Shown here in pieces: positions 9,003-16,136 of a stretch of DNA of 47,323 nt. The stretch is from assembly GCA_035532215.1 (NCBI GenBank), contig DATKRK010000285.1, positions 1 through 47,323 of the forward strand. Direction: 5' to 3'. The stretch is from JAICIG01 sp035532215. GTDB taxonomy: Bacteria; Planctomycetota; Planctomycetia; Pirellulales; JAICIG01. The first letter of the stretch is position 1, and each line of letters begins with the position of its first letter. Under the pieces are notes generated by a model. It saw nothing but the letters and a program-made list of their open reading frames with translations, did no database searches and was not told where the DNA came from. The translations under genes and the position numbers were made by a program.

Positions 9003-9125
9003 CTCTTCGGCGAGTGGGGGGCGTCAGCCCCCCGTTGACGTTGCGCCGCGAATACGTCTTACACTCGCTGCGTGCCATCTCACCGCGAGACCTCGCGGCC
9101 GCGTCTGGACGCGGAGGCTGACGCC
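9003..9125. repeat. 123-bp direct repeat, copy 2 (overlaps the PBP2 3' end)
   Basis: This copy is nearly identical to 8055-8177. Its right part, 9080-9125, lies inside the minus-strand PBP2 reading frame and supplies its last 14 residues and stop codon. Read the same way, copy 1 would encode the same ASASASRRGREVSR tail, showing that this tail belongs to the repeat and not to the penicillin-binding protein family. Confidence 0.92.
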
Positions 9126-11347
9126 TCCGGCTCGCCCAATGCCTGCGGCTCGCCGAACTCTCGTTTACGGCTGGCCTTGTTCGCCTGCACGCGGCGAAAA
9201 TACCCGAGCGAGTCGAGCTTCTGCACGAGCCGCTTAGCGATCGGTCCGGCGGCTTCGGCGCCGGAGCCGGCGTGTTCCAAGGCGATGGCAAAGGCCACAA
9301 CCGGAGATTCGGCCGGGGCGTAGCCGGCGAACCAGGCGTGGTCTTCGCGGCCGCCGCCCGTTTCGGCCGTGCCGGTCTTGCCGGCGATGGAAACGTTTTC
9401 GTTGTAGACGGTGCGATGCCCCGTACCGCTCGGATCGGCCACCACTTGCTCCAGCCCGCGACGCACGGCCGCGAGCGTCTCGGGGTGCAAGCCGGAGATC
9501 GCCTGCGGCGACGCTCGCTGTAACTGCGATGCTTCGTCGTCGAACTTGGCGCCCGGCTCGGCCTCATCGGCGGCCGCTGCGAGGCGCAAGGCGATGCGCG
9601 GCGTGACGAGCCGGCCGCCGTTGGCGATCGCGGCGAACAACCGTGCGATTTGCAGCGGCGTCGCGGTCAAGCTGCCTTGGCCGATCGCCAGCGACAGCGT
9701 GTCGCCTTCGCGCCAGGCGCGGCCTGGTGCGCGAATTGCCGCAGGCATCGGCAATTGGCCGGGCGATTCGTCGGGCAAGTCGATGCCGGTCGCGGCGCCG
9801 AAGCCGAACGCTTCGGCCCAGGCGACCAACGGCTCGGGGCCCGCTTGCTCGGCGTAGTGAAAAAAGTAGACGTTGCAGCTTTGGGCCAGCGCGTCGCACA
9901 GCGTCACGCGTTCGTGCCCTCGCCGATGGCGGCGGTAGATCGGGCACCGCTGCCGCGTCGGCTGGTGCAGGAAGCCCTGGCAATAAAACGCTTCGTCGGG
10001 CGTCGTCGCGCCGCTTTCCAACAGCGCAATGGCCGACAGCGCCTTGAACGTCGAGCCCGGCGGAATCGCCATCCGGCTGGCCCGATCGAAGAGCGGATGC
10101 GCCGGGTGTGCGAGCAGATCCCTGAGCGCCGTCGGGTCGCGCGCGGCGAACGCGCCAGGATCGAACCGCGGCGCCGAGGCCGAGGCCAGCACCGCCCCTG
10201 TCGCGACGTTCATCACGACGATCGCTCCGCCCGACTCCTGACCGGCTTGGCGGGCGCTGCGCACCAGCGTCTGATCGAGCAGCATCTCGGCCGTGCGCTG
10301 CAAGTCGGAATCGATCGAGAGCGTCAGATCGCGACCGGCTAGCGGCTCTCGCTCGCGTTCGGTCGAGAGCGTTTGCCCGCTGCGGTTCGTGAGTTCGACC
10401 GACAGCCCGTCGCGGCCGCGAAGCAGCGATTCGAATTGCCGCTCGACGCCCAATTGGCCGGCCCAGCCGCCGTCGCCGTTCGGTCCGAGATGACCGAGCA
10501 CGTGAGCGGCGAGCGAGCCGGCGGGATAAATCCTGCGGCGCCGCTCGACGATCCGCACGCCCGGATAACGCTGGGGATGTGCGGCGATTTCCGCCACCGC
10601 TTCCAGCGGCACGTCTTCGAAAACGACGTGATCTTCAAGTTCTTCGGCCACGGCAATCGGCGAATACGGCGCTTCGTCCTGTGGAACGACCAAGAGCGAC
10701 ACGAGCCAGCGGGCGGCCCGCGCCAGCCGCCCTTCGCTCTCGGGCGAAGCGCTTTGGCGAACCGATCCGGAATTCGCCTGCCGTTCGTCGTGCAGCCGGC
10801 GCCGGCGCTCGTTGACGCTCGCCGCAATGCGTTCGACGCGCCTCTGGATTTCCGCCGCTCGGGCGCGAAATCCCTCGGGCGTCCGGCCGCACAGGGCGGC
10901 CAGCCGCAAGTGCATGGCATCCCGTTCGGCCAGCAACCGCTGACATTCGGCGTCGAGCTTCGCTCGGTCGCGCCGCTCGGATTGCAGCAGCCGGCGGCGC
11001 GCTTGCAGTTCGAGCCAGCGCGCGTCGGACGGCTGTTCGAGATATCGATAGTGAACAGCCAGCGCGGAAAGCTGGCGGTCGTAGGCTAGCACCGTGCCGT
11101 CGCGAGCCAGGATTCGGCCGCGAGGGGCCGGGACCGGTTCGACGCGGCGGATAGGCCGGGCCGCTTTGGCGCGATAGCTCTCGCCGTAGAACGTTTCGAG
11201 CGCGGCCACGCGGGCCATGACGATCGCGGCGCAGCCGGCGATCATCGCCAACACCCACCGCAGCCGGCCGCGCGAATCGCCGCCGGGCGCCTGCGCCTCG
11301 TCGCTCGCCGCCAAGCGGCGCCAGTCGAAATCGCGGCGGGCGCCCAT
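9080..11347 (-). CDS. mrdA: Penicillin-binding protein 2 (elongation-specific class B PBP, transpeptidase)
   Basis: ATG 11347 overlaps the mreD stop (TGATG), giving 755 residues. PBP2 cross-links peptidoglycan during sidewall elongation. There is one membrane anchor at about 30-50 (WVLAMIAGCAAIVMARVAAL) and the dimerisation-domain lead PAPRGRILARDGTVLA. An unusual Arg/Glu/Ala-rich, probably helical stretch covers about 110-215. GVERQFESLLRG then leads into the transpeptidase domain. The active site is complete: SxxK as S432-T-F-K435, SxN as S490-C-N492, and KTG at 657-659 (SIAGKTGTAE). The last 14 residues are encoded by a 123-bp repeat. It is the last gene of mreB-mreC-mreD-PBP2. RodA is not in the window. 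The enzyme should be active on motif grounds. Confidence 0.95.
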   Translation of the reverse strand: MGARRDFDWRRLAASDEAQAPGGDSRGRLRWVLAMIAGCAAIVMARVAALETFYGESYRAKAARPIRRVEPVPAPRGRILARDGTVLAYDRQLSALAVHYRYLEQPSDARWLELQARRRLLQSERRDRAKLDAECQRLLAERDAMHLRLAALCGRTPEGFRARAAEIQRRVERIAASVNERRRRLHDERQANSGSVRQSASPESEGRLARAARWLVSLLVVPQDEAPYSPIAVAEELEDHVVFEDVPLEAVAEIAAHPQRYPGVRIVERRRRIYPAGSLAAHVLGHLGPNGDGGWAGQLGVERQFESLLRGRDGLSVELTNRSGQTLSTEREREPLAGRDLTLSIDSDLQRTAEMLLDQTLVRSARQAGQESGGAIVVMNVATGAVLASASAPRFDPGAFAARDPTALRDLLAHPAHPLFDRASRMAIPPGSTFKALSAIALLESGATTPDEAFYCQGFLHQPTRQRCPIYRRHRRGHERVTLCDALAQSCNVYFFHYAEQAGPEPLVAWAEAFGFGAATGIDLPDESPGQLPMPAAIRAPGRAWREGDTLSLAIGQGSLTATPLQIARLFAAIANGGRLVTPRIALRLAAAADEAEPGAKFDDEASQLQRASPQAISGLHPETLAAVRRGLEQVVADPSGTGHRTVYNENVSIAGKTGTAETGGGREDHAWFAGYAPAESPVVAFAIALEHAGSGAEAAGPIAKRLVQKLDSLGYFRRVQANKASRKREFGEPQALGEPEASASASRRGREVSR

Positions 11348-11838
11348 CACGGCCACCGAGGTTGTGGAAGCCAGTCGAACACCATCAGAATCGGCAGCGC
11401 CACGCCGGCCGTGTAGACGCCGACGGCCGCGCTGCGTCCCAAAATCGCGAGCCCCGAGACATCGAGTTCGCCCAGCAACCGCCGCAACAAGCCGCCCCCC
11501 AGCGCAATCGCGGCCACGGCGATTGCGACGACCGCCGCCTTCAACCAAGGCGCCGCGTAGGCCAGCCTGGGACGCAAACCGGCGATCGTATATCCCGCGA
11601 CGGCAAAGCACGCCAAGCCGACGCCGAGCCGGCCGGGCGCCAGCAAGTCGGCTAGCAAACCCAGGGCCGCCGCGGGCCACAACGGGCGCGGCCGGCCGGG
11701 CGCCAACAGCCACAGCACGGCCGTCAGGGCCAGCAGATCGGGCGTCGCCCGGCCGATCGCCCAGGCCGGGGCCAAAGCCGTGTCGAGCGCCGCCGCCAGA
11801 TACGCCGCAAGCGCGAGTAGGACGTAAGGCGACATCAT
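11347..11838 (-). CDS. mreD: Rod shape-determining protein MreD
   Basis: MreD is an inner-membrane protein of the elongasome that bridges MreC and the wall-synthesis enzymes. The 163-residue product, a normal MreD length, is almost wholly hydrophobic with about five membrane segments (YVLLALAAYLAAALDTAL, LLALTAVLWLLAPG, VGLACFAVAGYTIAGL, AVVAIAVAAIALGGGLL, VGVYTAGVALPILMVF). Sequence alone would be weak evidence, but its place between mreC and PBP2 settles it. Its ATG at 11838 overlaps the mreC stop (ATGA; a second ATG follows directly at 11835), and its stop overlaps the PBP2 start, so translation is probably coupled. Confidence 0.88.
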   Translation of the reverse strand: MMSPYVLLALAAYLAAALDTALAPAWAIGRATPDLLALTAVLWLLAPGRPRPLWPAAALGLLADLLAPGRLGVGLACFAVAGYTIAGLRPRLAYAAPWLKAAVVAIAVAAIALGGGLLRRLLGELDVSGLAILGRSAAVGVYTAGVALPILMVFDWLPQPRWP

Positions 11839-12941
11839 GGCGCCTCACGCTGCGCGGCAGCAACGCGTCCCGGATTCAGGCGGAGCCGCAAGACGTCGAC
11901 TTCGCCGGGCAACTCGTCGCCAATCGCCGGCGCCATCCAGATTTGCCAGTGCGCATCGCCCGGCCGCCGCTCGGCGCGCGTCACGCGGCCGTAAACGCCT
12001 GGCAACGATCCGCCGCTTGCGTCGGCCGCCACGACCAGATCGCCCGCCGAGACGGGCTCGGTGATTTCGATCATCGAGATCCGGCAGAGCCTCTCGCCAT
12101 TTCCTTCCAGCACTCCATTGGCGCCCAGCCGCAGCCGCTCGCCGCTGGCGCGGGCCAATTGTACGAGATCGCGATAGCCCGGCTCGGTCAGCCGCTGCAT
12201 GGTCGCCGTTTGCGGGCCGACCTCGATCAGCTTGCCCGCGATCGAGCGGCCGGCCAGCGCCAAGTCATCGACGTCCAACCCCGCGTTTTGCCCTTGATCC
12301 AATAGCGCGAGATCGCCGGCGGCGGACGACGCGGCCGGGAAGACCGTCGCCCCGGGTTGCAAACCTTGGCGGCTTCCGGCGCCGAGCACATCGAGACGCT
12401 CGAGATACGCTCGCGCCTGCGGCCCGAGCACGCGCGTTCGAACCAGATCGGCGTGCAACAGCGGCGCGCCGGCGGCCGGCGATTCGCCCGAAACAAAGGT
12501 GCCAGGAACCTTTGATCGCCCGAGAACGTTTAACGCCCCGCGGCGTCCGTAAGGTATCAAAGGTTCCTGGCACCTTTTTTCGCCAGGCGCCGCAGGCGGC
12601 GATGAGTCGCGGGCGAGAGCCAGCGCCAAAGCCGTTTCGAGTTCCGAACTGCGGCGCCGCAGTTCGGCAAGCTCTTCGACCGTCGCTCGTTGTTCGTCGG
12701 CGCTCGCCAGGCGCCATTGCCACAGTTCCAGTCGCCGCGCAACCCACTGCCGGCCGCCGGCGGCCAGCGTTTGTCCGGGCGCCAAGACTGCGGCCGCAAC
12801 GCGCTTCAGCGGCGCGGTCGCCCGATCGGGCAAGAGCATCAAGACCAGCGCGGCCGCCAACACGGGCGCCAACTTCGCCAGCGGCAGCGAGCCCGCACGA
12901 CGCCAACGCCGAGCGAGCGGCAGACGGCTAGCGCTCGTCAT
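11835..12941 (-). CDS. mreC: Rod shape-determining protein MreC with in-frame palindromic insert
   Basis: MreC is a periplasmic scaffold of the elongasome, anchored by one N-terminal helix. Here the anchor is about residues 22-40 (KLAPVLAAALVLMLLPD). A heptad-rich coiled coil follows at about 75-112 (ADEQRATVEELAELRRRSSELE). The C-terminal beta domain runs from about 160 (LVRTRVLGP, ATVFPAASSAAGDLALLDQGQNAGLD, IAGKLIEVGPQTATMQRLTEPGYR, VVAADASGGSLPGVYGRV). Residues 122-149 (KRCQEPLIPYGRRGALNVLG onward) are encoded by an 83-bp element with 22-bp perfect inverted arms and resemble nothing in MreC; they sit in the joint between coil and beta domain. The start overlaps the mreB stop by 14 bases. 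At 368 residues it is a little longer than common MreCs, consistent with an insert. Confidence 0.93.
   Translation of the reverse strand: MTSASRLPLARRWRRAGSLPLAKLAPVLAAALVLMLLPDRATAPLKRVAAAVLAPGQTLAAGGRQWVARRLELWQWRLASADEQRATVEELAELRRRSSELETALALALARDSSPPAAPGEKRCQEPLIPYGRRGALNVLGRSKVPGTFVSGESPAAGAPLLHADLVRTRVLGPQARAYLERLDVLGAGSRQGLQPGATVFPAASSAAGDLALLDQGQNAGLDVDDLALAGRSIAGKLIEVGPQTATMQRLTEPGYRDLVQLARASGERLRLGANGVLEGNGERLCRISMIEITEPVSAGDLVVAADASGGSLPGVYGRVTRAERRPGDAHWQIWMAPAIGDELPGEVDVLRLRLNPGRVAAAQREAP
12495..12577. repeat. 83-bp palindromic element inserted in frame within mreC
   Basis: The arms 12495-12516 (starting AAAGGTGCCAGGAACCTTTG) and 12556-12577 are exact reverse complements over 22 bases, separated by 39 bases. 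AAAGGTGCCAGGAACCTTT-type sequences resemble REP-like palindromes that I associate from memory with planctomycete genomes; that link is not shown here. Read on the minus strand the element has no stop and keeps the mreC frame. Confidence 0.92.
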
Positions 12942-13977
12942 CGCTCGACTCCAACGTCTTGTGCCATTCGGCGAGGTGTTCCAGGCAGATCAAGGCGCCC
13001 TTGGCGACCGCTTCCAGCGCGTCGGGCGTAACGCGCGCGGGCAGGCCGGTGCGTTCGGTCACGAAGCGGTCGAGGCCGCGCGTCAGCGCCCCGCCGCCGG
13101 CCAACACCAGCCCGTGGTCGACCAGGTCGGCGGCCAGATCGGGACTACAGCCGTCGAGCACCGTCTTGATCGCCTCGACGATCTTTTCGAGCGGGTCGCC
13201 CAGCGCTTCGCGAATCTCCTCGCTGGTGATCGTCGCCTTGCGAGGCAGCCCGCTGATCGTGTCGGCGCCGCGGACTTCTTCGACGAGTTCTTCTGCGAGC
13301 GGGTAGGCGCTGCCGATCTCGATCCGCAGCCGTTCGGCCGCACTCAGGCCGATCCGCAGGCTATAGTGACGGCGGAGGTAATCCACGATGGCCCGGTCCA
13401 TAGCGTCGCCGCCGACGCGGATCGACTCGGCGGCCACCACGTCGGTCATGCTCAACACGGCGACTTCGGTCGTGCCGCCGCCGATATCGCAGATCATGCT
13501 GGCCACCGGTTCGGCCACGGGCAGTCCGGCGCCGATGGCCGCCGCCTTGGCCTCGCTGACCAACAGCACCTGCCGGGCGCCGGCGCGAAGCGCGCTGTTG
13601 TAAACGGCCCGCTTTTCCACCGGCGTGATCGACGCCGGCGCGGCCACCAGCACGCGCGGCCGGGCGGCAAAACGCTGCCGCTGGCACTTGCGCATGAAAT
13701 AGCGCAGCATCGCTTCGCAGAGTTCGAAGTCGGTGATCACGCCGTCGCGCAGCGGGCGAACGACGCTGATCGAGCCGGGCGTGCGGCCGAGCATTTCCTT
13801 GGCCAGTCGACCGACGGCGCAACCGCCGCCGAGAATCTCGTGCGTGCCTTCCTTGACGGCCACCACCGACGGCTCGTTGAGCACCAGGCCTTCGCCCGCG
13901 ACGCTAATCAGCGTGTTGGCCGTGCCGAGGTCGATCGCCAAGTCGGAGCCGAGAAAGCCGCGGAGTCGATTGAGCAT
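12928..13977 (-). CDS. mreB: Rod shape-determining protein MreB (bacterial actin)
   Basis: MreB polymerises on the inner membrane and directs sidewall peptidoglycan synthesis. I place the start at ATG 13977 (MLNRLRGFLGSDLAIDLGTA), which gives 349 residues, the usual length; the upstream in-frame ATG at 14070 adds a sequence unlike MreB. GAGAGCAAGG stands directly before the start. Actin-fold motifs are present: phosphate-1 loop AIDLGTANTLISV, the segment KRAVYNSALRAGARQVLLV with SEAKAAAIGAGLPV, phosphate-2 ICDIGGGTTEVAVLS, and adenosine motif GLVLAGGGALTRGLD. It heads the operon with mreC, mreD and PBP2. The 251-base gap upstream is filled with repeats, so the promoter is not evident. Confidence 0.97.
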   Translation of the reverse strand: MLNRLRGFLGSDLAIDLGTANTLISVAGEGLVLNEPSVVAVKEGTHEILGGGCAVGRLAKEMLGRTPGSISVVRPLRDGVITDFELCEAMLRYFMRKCQRQRFAARPRVLVAAPASITPVEKRAVYNSALRAGARQVLLVSEAKAAAIGAGLPVAEPVASMICDIGGGTTEVAVLSMTDVVAAESIRVGGDAMDRAIVDYLRRHYSLRIGLSAAERLRIEIGSAYPLAEELVEEVRGADTISGLPRKATITSEEIREALGDPLEKIVEAIKTVLDGCSPDLAADLVDHGLVLAGGGALTRGLDRFVTERTGLPARVTPDALEAVAKGALICLEHLAEWHKTLESSDDER

Positions 13978-14045
13978 CCTTGCTCTCGTTTCGTTAGTTT
14001 TAGGATCCACTTGGCAGTGCGTTTCCAACGCTTTGCCGTTCGTGC

Positions 14046-14098
14046 GAGCGGCCTTCCAGGCCGTCGTCAAAGGTCGGCGACCTGGAAGGTCGCCCCAC
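14046..14098. repeat. Paired palindromes of the GACCTGGAAGGTC family
   Basis: Two palindromes stand side by side: GGCCTTCCAGGCC at 14050-14062 and GGCGACCTGGAAGGTCGCC at 14076-14094, the latter followed by CCACG. A related copy (CGGCCTGGAAGGCCGCCCCACG) lies at 42858-42879. It occupies the leader region upstream of mreB. Confidence 0.75.
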
Positions 14099-14109
14099 GA
14101 TCAGTAACT

Positions 14110-14223
14110 TCGCCGGGCGAGGGCGCCCGGCCCTGCTTGTTTTCAATTCGCCGGGCGAGGGCGCCCGGCCCTCCTTGTTTTCAATTCGCCGGGCGAGGGC
14201 GCCCGGTCCTCCAGCGTTTCTTC
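14110..14223. repeat. Three tandem 38-bp units with GGCGAGGGCGCC core
   Basis: Units begin TTCGCCGGGCGAGGGCGCCC at 14110, 14148 and 14186, an exact 38-bp period; copies 1 and 2 end with TTGTTTTCAA and copy 3 diverges at its end. The core is the same as at 3065-3203 and 26064-26300. The array lies between the 78-residue membrane-protein gene and mreB, so it probably separates two minus-strand transcription units. Confidence 0.9.
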
Positions 14224-14228
14224 TCGAG

Positions 14229-14465
14229 CTAGACCGCCACGATCGCGCGACCGGTCGCGGGCGAGCTCGTGGCAGGCGCAAACCCGACGGCCTTGGCGCC
14301 GTTGGCCTTCACGTCCCAGTTGTAGCGGCTCAATTCCATGCACAGAAGCGTGATTGCCATCAGGATCGCCGCAAAGGCGATGCCCAGCAGCACCGTGTAA
14401 ACGTCGGCTTTCGGCTTGTGAACGACGACGCCGCGTCCGGGATCAGTTGAGTCTGGTAGCGACAC
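14229..14465 (-). CDS. Small single-pass membrane protein, unknown function
   Basis: The 78-residue product starts with GTG at 14465 and overlaps the end of the upstream 290-residue gene by 23 bases, so the two are very likely co-translated. It has a polar N-terminus (DSTDPGRGVVVHKPKADVYT), one hydrophobic helix at about 24-42 (VLLGIAFAAILMAITLLCM), then ELSRYNWDVKANG and an Ala/Thr-rich tail. I know no named family. The overlap with a coiled-coil membrane protein and the position next to the mre operon suggest an envelope role, which is inference. Confidence 0.75.
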   Translation of the reverse strand: MSLPDSTDPGRGVVVHKPKADVYTVLLGIAFAAILMAITLLCMELSRYNWDVKANGAKAVGFAPATSSPATGRAIVAV

Positions 14466-15315
14466 GGTCTTCCCTCTCGATCGGGCCCTTCTTGAATTCC
14501 GGGAGCACTTTGCCGACGGACTTGTCGGGCGTGGTCTTCACGACTTCGACGACGCCTAAGAACTTGCTGCTGCCGCCGTGATTGCGGTAGACGAAGGCCC
14601 GCTGGCCGGCTCGCAGCCCGTCGTCGGCGCCGAGCGACATCTCGACCAGACCATCCGAGCGGCTGGCCAACACGATGCCGTCGAGCTTGGGCGGAATGTG
14701 ATCGACCGGCTCGTCGAGATCGACGCCCTTGCGGTCGGCGGCCGTCTTGTATTGGGCCAGATTGCTGGCAAGCTGCAAGCTGTTCGCCTTGAGCCGTTCG
14801 CGCTCGTTGACGGCCTGGTTGTATTCGTCGGTCAGTTTCACCAGGTCGTCGAACCGCGCGTCACGGTCGGAGTAAGCCTTGGACATCTGCTCTCGTAGCG
14901 TGTCGATTTCGGCGATTTTGGCGTCCAGCATTTTTTGAGCTTGCTGGGTCGCTTCCAACGCCTGGCGGTTCTCTTGCGTCAGCGCCGCTTCTTTGATGAC
15001 CAACTGGTCGCGTTCCTTCGAGACGTCAGTCAGCTCAGACTGCAGCTTGGCGAGCTGAGCCCGGCGAGCGGCCGTTTCGCTGTCGACTTCCGTCTTGAGC
15101 TTATTAAGCTGAGCTTGCAAGTCGTCCGCCTTCAACTTGGCTTCCTGCAACTGAAACTTCAGGCCCAGCGGCTCGCCGGGCTTCACTTCCTGTTGCGAGC
15201 GGTTAACGACCGCCACCCAGTTCTTGTGCGTTGCGTAAACCATCACCGAAAAGGCCATGAAGACGATGCTCATGACCGTGATCAGGACGACGAAAATCTT
15301 GCCGAGAAGGTTCAT
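14443..15315 (-). CDS. Membrane-anchored coiled-coil protein with MreC-like C-terminal domain
   Basis: ATG 15315 is preceded by AGGAGAGAGG at good spacing. The 290-residue product has an N-terminal anchor (about 5-28: KIFVVLITVMSIVFMAFSV), then a long coiled coil from about 55 to 195 rich in Gln/Glu/Leu/Lys (LQAQLNKLKTEVDSETAARR, RDQLVIKEAALTQENRQALE). A compact beta domain at about 208-285 follows (LDGIVLASRSDGLVEMSLGA, DDGLRAGQRAFVYR, FLGVVEVVKTTPDKSVGKVL). The order anchor, coil and small beta domain parallels MreC, but the sequence is different. It forms an overlapping pair with the 78-residue gene and sits about 470 bases upstream of mreB on the same strand. Function is unknown; I suggest an envelope scaffold with modest confidence. 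Confidence 0.85.
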   Translation of the reverse strand: MNLLGKIFVVLITVMSIVFMAFSVMVYATHKNWVAVVNRSQQEVKPGEPLGLKFQLQEAKLKADDLQAQLNKLKTEVDSETAARRAQLAKLQSELTDVSKERDQLVIKEAALTQENRQALEATQQAQKMLDAKIAEIDTLREQMSKAYSDRDARFDDLVKLTDEYNQAVNERERLKANSLQLASNLAQYKTAADRKGVDLDEPVDHIPPKLDGIVLASRSDGLVEMSLGADDGLRAGQRAFVYRNHGGSSKFLGVVEVVKTTPDKSVGKVLPEFKKGPIEREDRVATRLN

Positions 15316-15567
15316 TTGGACCTCTCTCCTAATCCCACTGGGCGCCGCAATGTTCGCTTGATTCCAATTTTGCCGCCCGTCGACGATTCTCTAAATTCGC
15401 TGCTCTTTACGCTGGCTGCGCACAAGGCCCTCAGCGCCAAGCGCGAGGGCCGCTTGAAAAAAATCCCAACCAGTGCGAGCAACGAGAGATAGAATCACCG
15501 AACGGTGACTTTAGTATATCTTCGCCGAATTTCGAAAGTCAATTAAGAACTGCCCAGAATTGTTAAA

Positions 15568-15948
15568 GTGGAGAAAGTGGGCTGGACCCAAAAGAAACCG
15601 CCCGGCATGTCCTGGGAATCGTTCGTCGAACGGCAAATTCGCGAGGCCCAGGAGGCCGGCGAGTTCGACCATCTGGCGGGCTTTGGCCAGCCGATTCCCG
15701 AACTCGACGAGCCAGACGACGAGTTGTGGTGGGTCAAAAACCTGCTCAAACGCGAGCGACATCGATTAAGCGCCCTATGTTGGATGATGGAACTTGCGCC
15801 GAAATGCTCAAAGCCATGCTCTTTGAATCGTGGTGGATTTATGATGCGGCGGACAACTCGCTTTTTGCCGCGGTGTATCACGCCTTTAACTTGTGCGAAG
15901 GGCTCGCCTGGTGCGGGCTGGCAATCCTCGTTCTTCGCCGGTACATGA
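15568..15948 (+). CDS. DUF1992 (DnaJ-homologue C28-like) protein, probably 3'-disrupted
   Basis: From GTG 15568 (TTG 15560 is an alternative) residues 14-63 match the DUF1992 domain: SWESFVERQIREAQEAGEFD, HLAGFGQPIPELDEPDDELW, WVKNLLKRERHRL. After about residue 65 the reading turns Cys/Arg/Pro-rich without recognisable character, while another frame beginning at 15777 becomes protein-like. Family members normally continue with a helical segment after WWVKNLLKRER, so the 3' end has probably been lost by deletion or frameshift and the present tail is read through neighbouring sequence. The 172-base out-of-frame overlap with the next gene would be unusual for two intact genes. Confidence 0.55.
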   Translation: MEKVGWTQKKPPGMSWESFVERQIREAQEAGEFDHLAGFGQPIPELDEPDDELWWVKNLLKRERHRLSALCWMMELAPKCSKPCSLNRGGFMMRRTTRFLPRCITPLTCAKGSPGAGWQSSFFAGT

Positions 15949-16136
15949 AACGCGGCCACAGTGCGCTCGAAGTCGGCTATGCTCTGGCGTTCGCCTGTTT
16001 CGGCGCCAGCGACCTCCGGGAAGCCTACGCGCTGGAGAATTGGCTGATCGCAGCGAAAGGCGTCAATCTCGCCGCCCTGCTGGTGCTGCGAGCCTACGTG
16101 CTGAGGAACTTCTATCCGCAGAGCAAGACGTTTTGA
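15777..16136 (+). CDS. Small membrane protein, unknown function
   Basis: Up to 119 residues from ATG 15777; ATG 15804 or 15816 are also possible starts and none has a strong ribosome site. The region LFESWWIYDAADNSLFAAVY leads into three hydrophobic helices: AFNLCEGLAWCGLAILVL, ALEVGYALAFACFGASDL and LIAAKGVNLAALLVLRAYVL. It ends NFYPQSKTF. I do not recognise the family. It overlaps the tail of the DUF1992 frame by 172 bases. Composition and membrane pattern favour it as the truly coding frame in the overlap. Confidence 0.65.
   Translation: MLDDGTCAEMLKAMLFESWWIYDAADNSLFAAVYHAFNLCEGLAWCGLAILVLRRYMKRGHSALEVGYALAFACFGASDLREAYALENWLIAAKGVNLAALLVLRAYVLRNFYPQSKTF

Noticed and set aside
11348..11863. 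N-terminal extension of PBP2 to 11863
   Set aside because: The extension runs through mreD in another frame; ATG 11347 overlaps the mreD stop and gives a normal PBP2 start.
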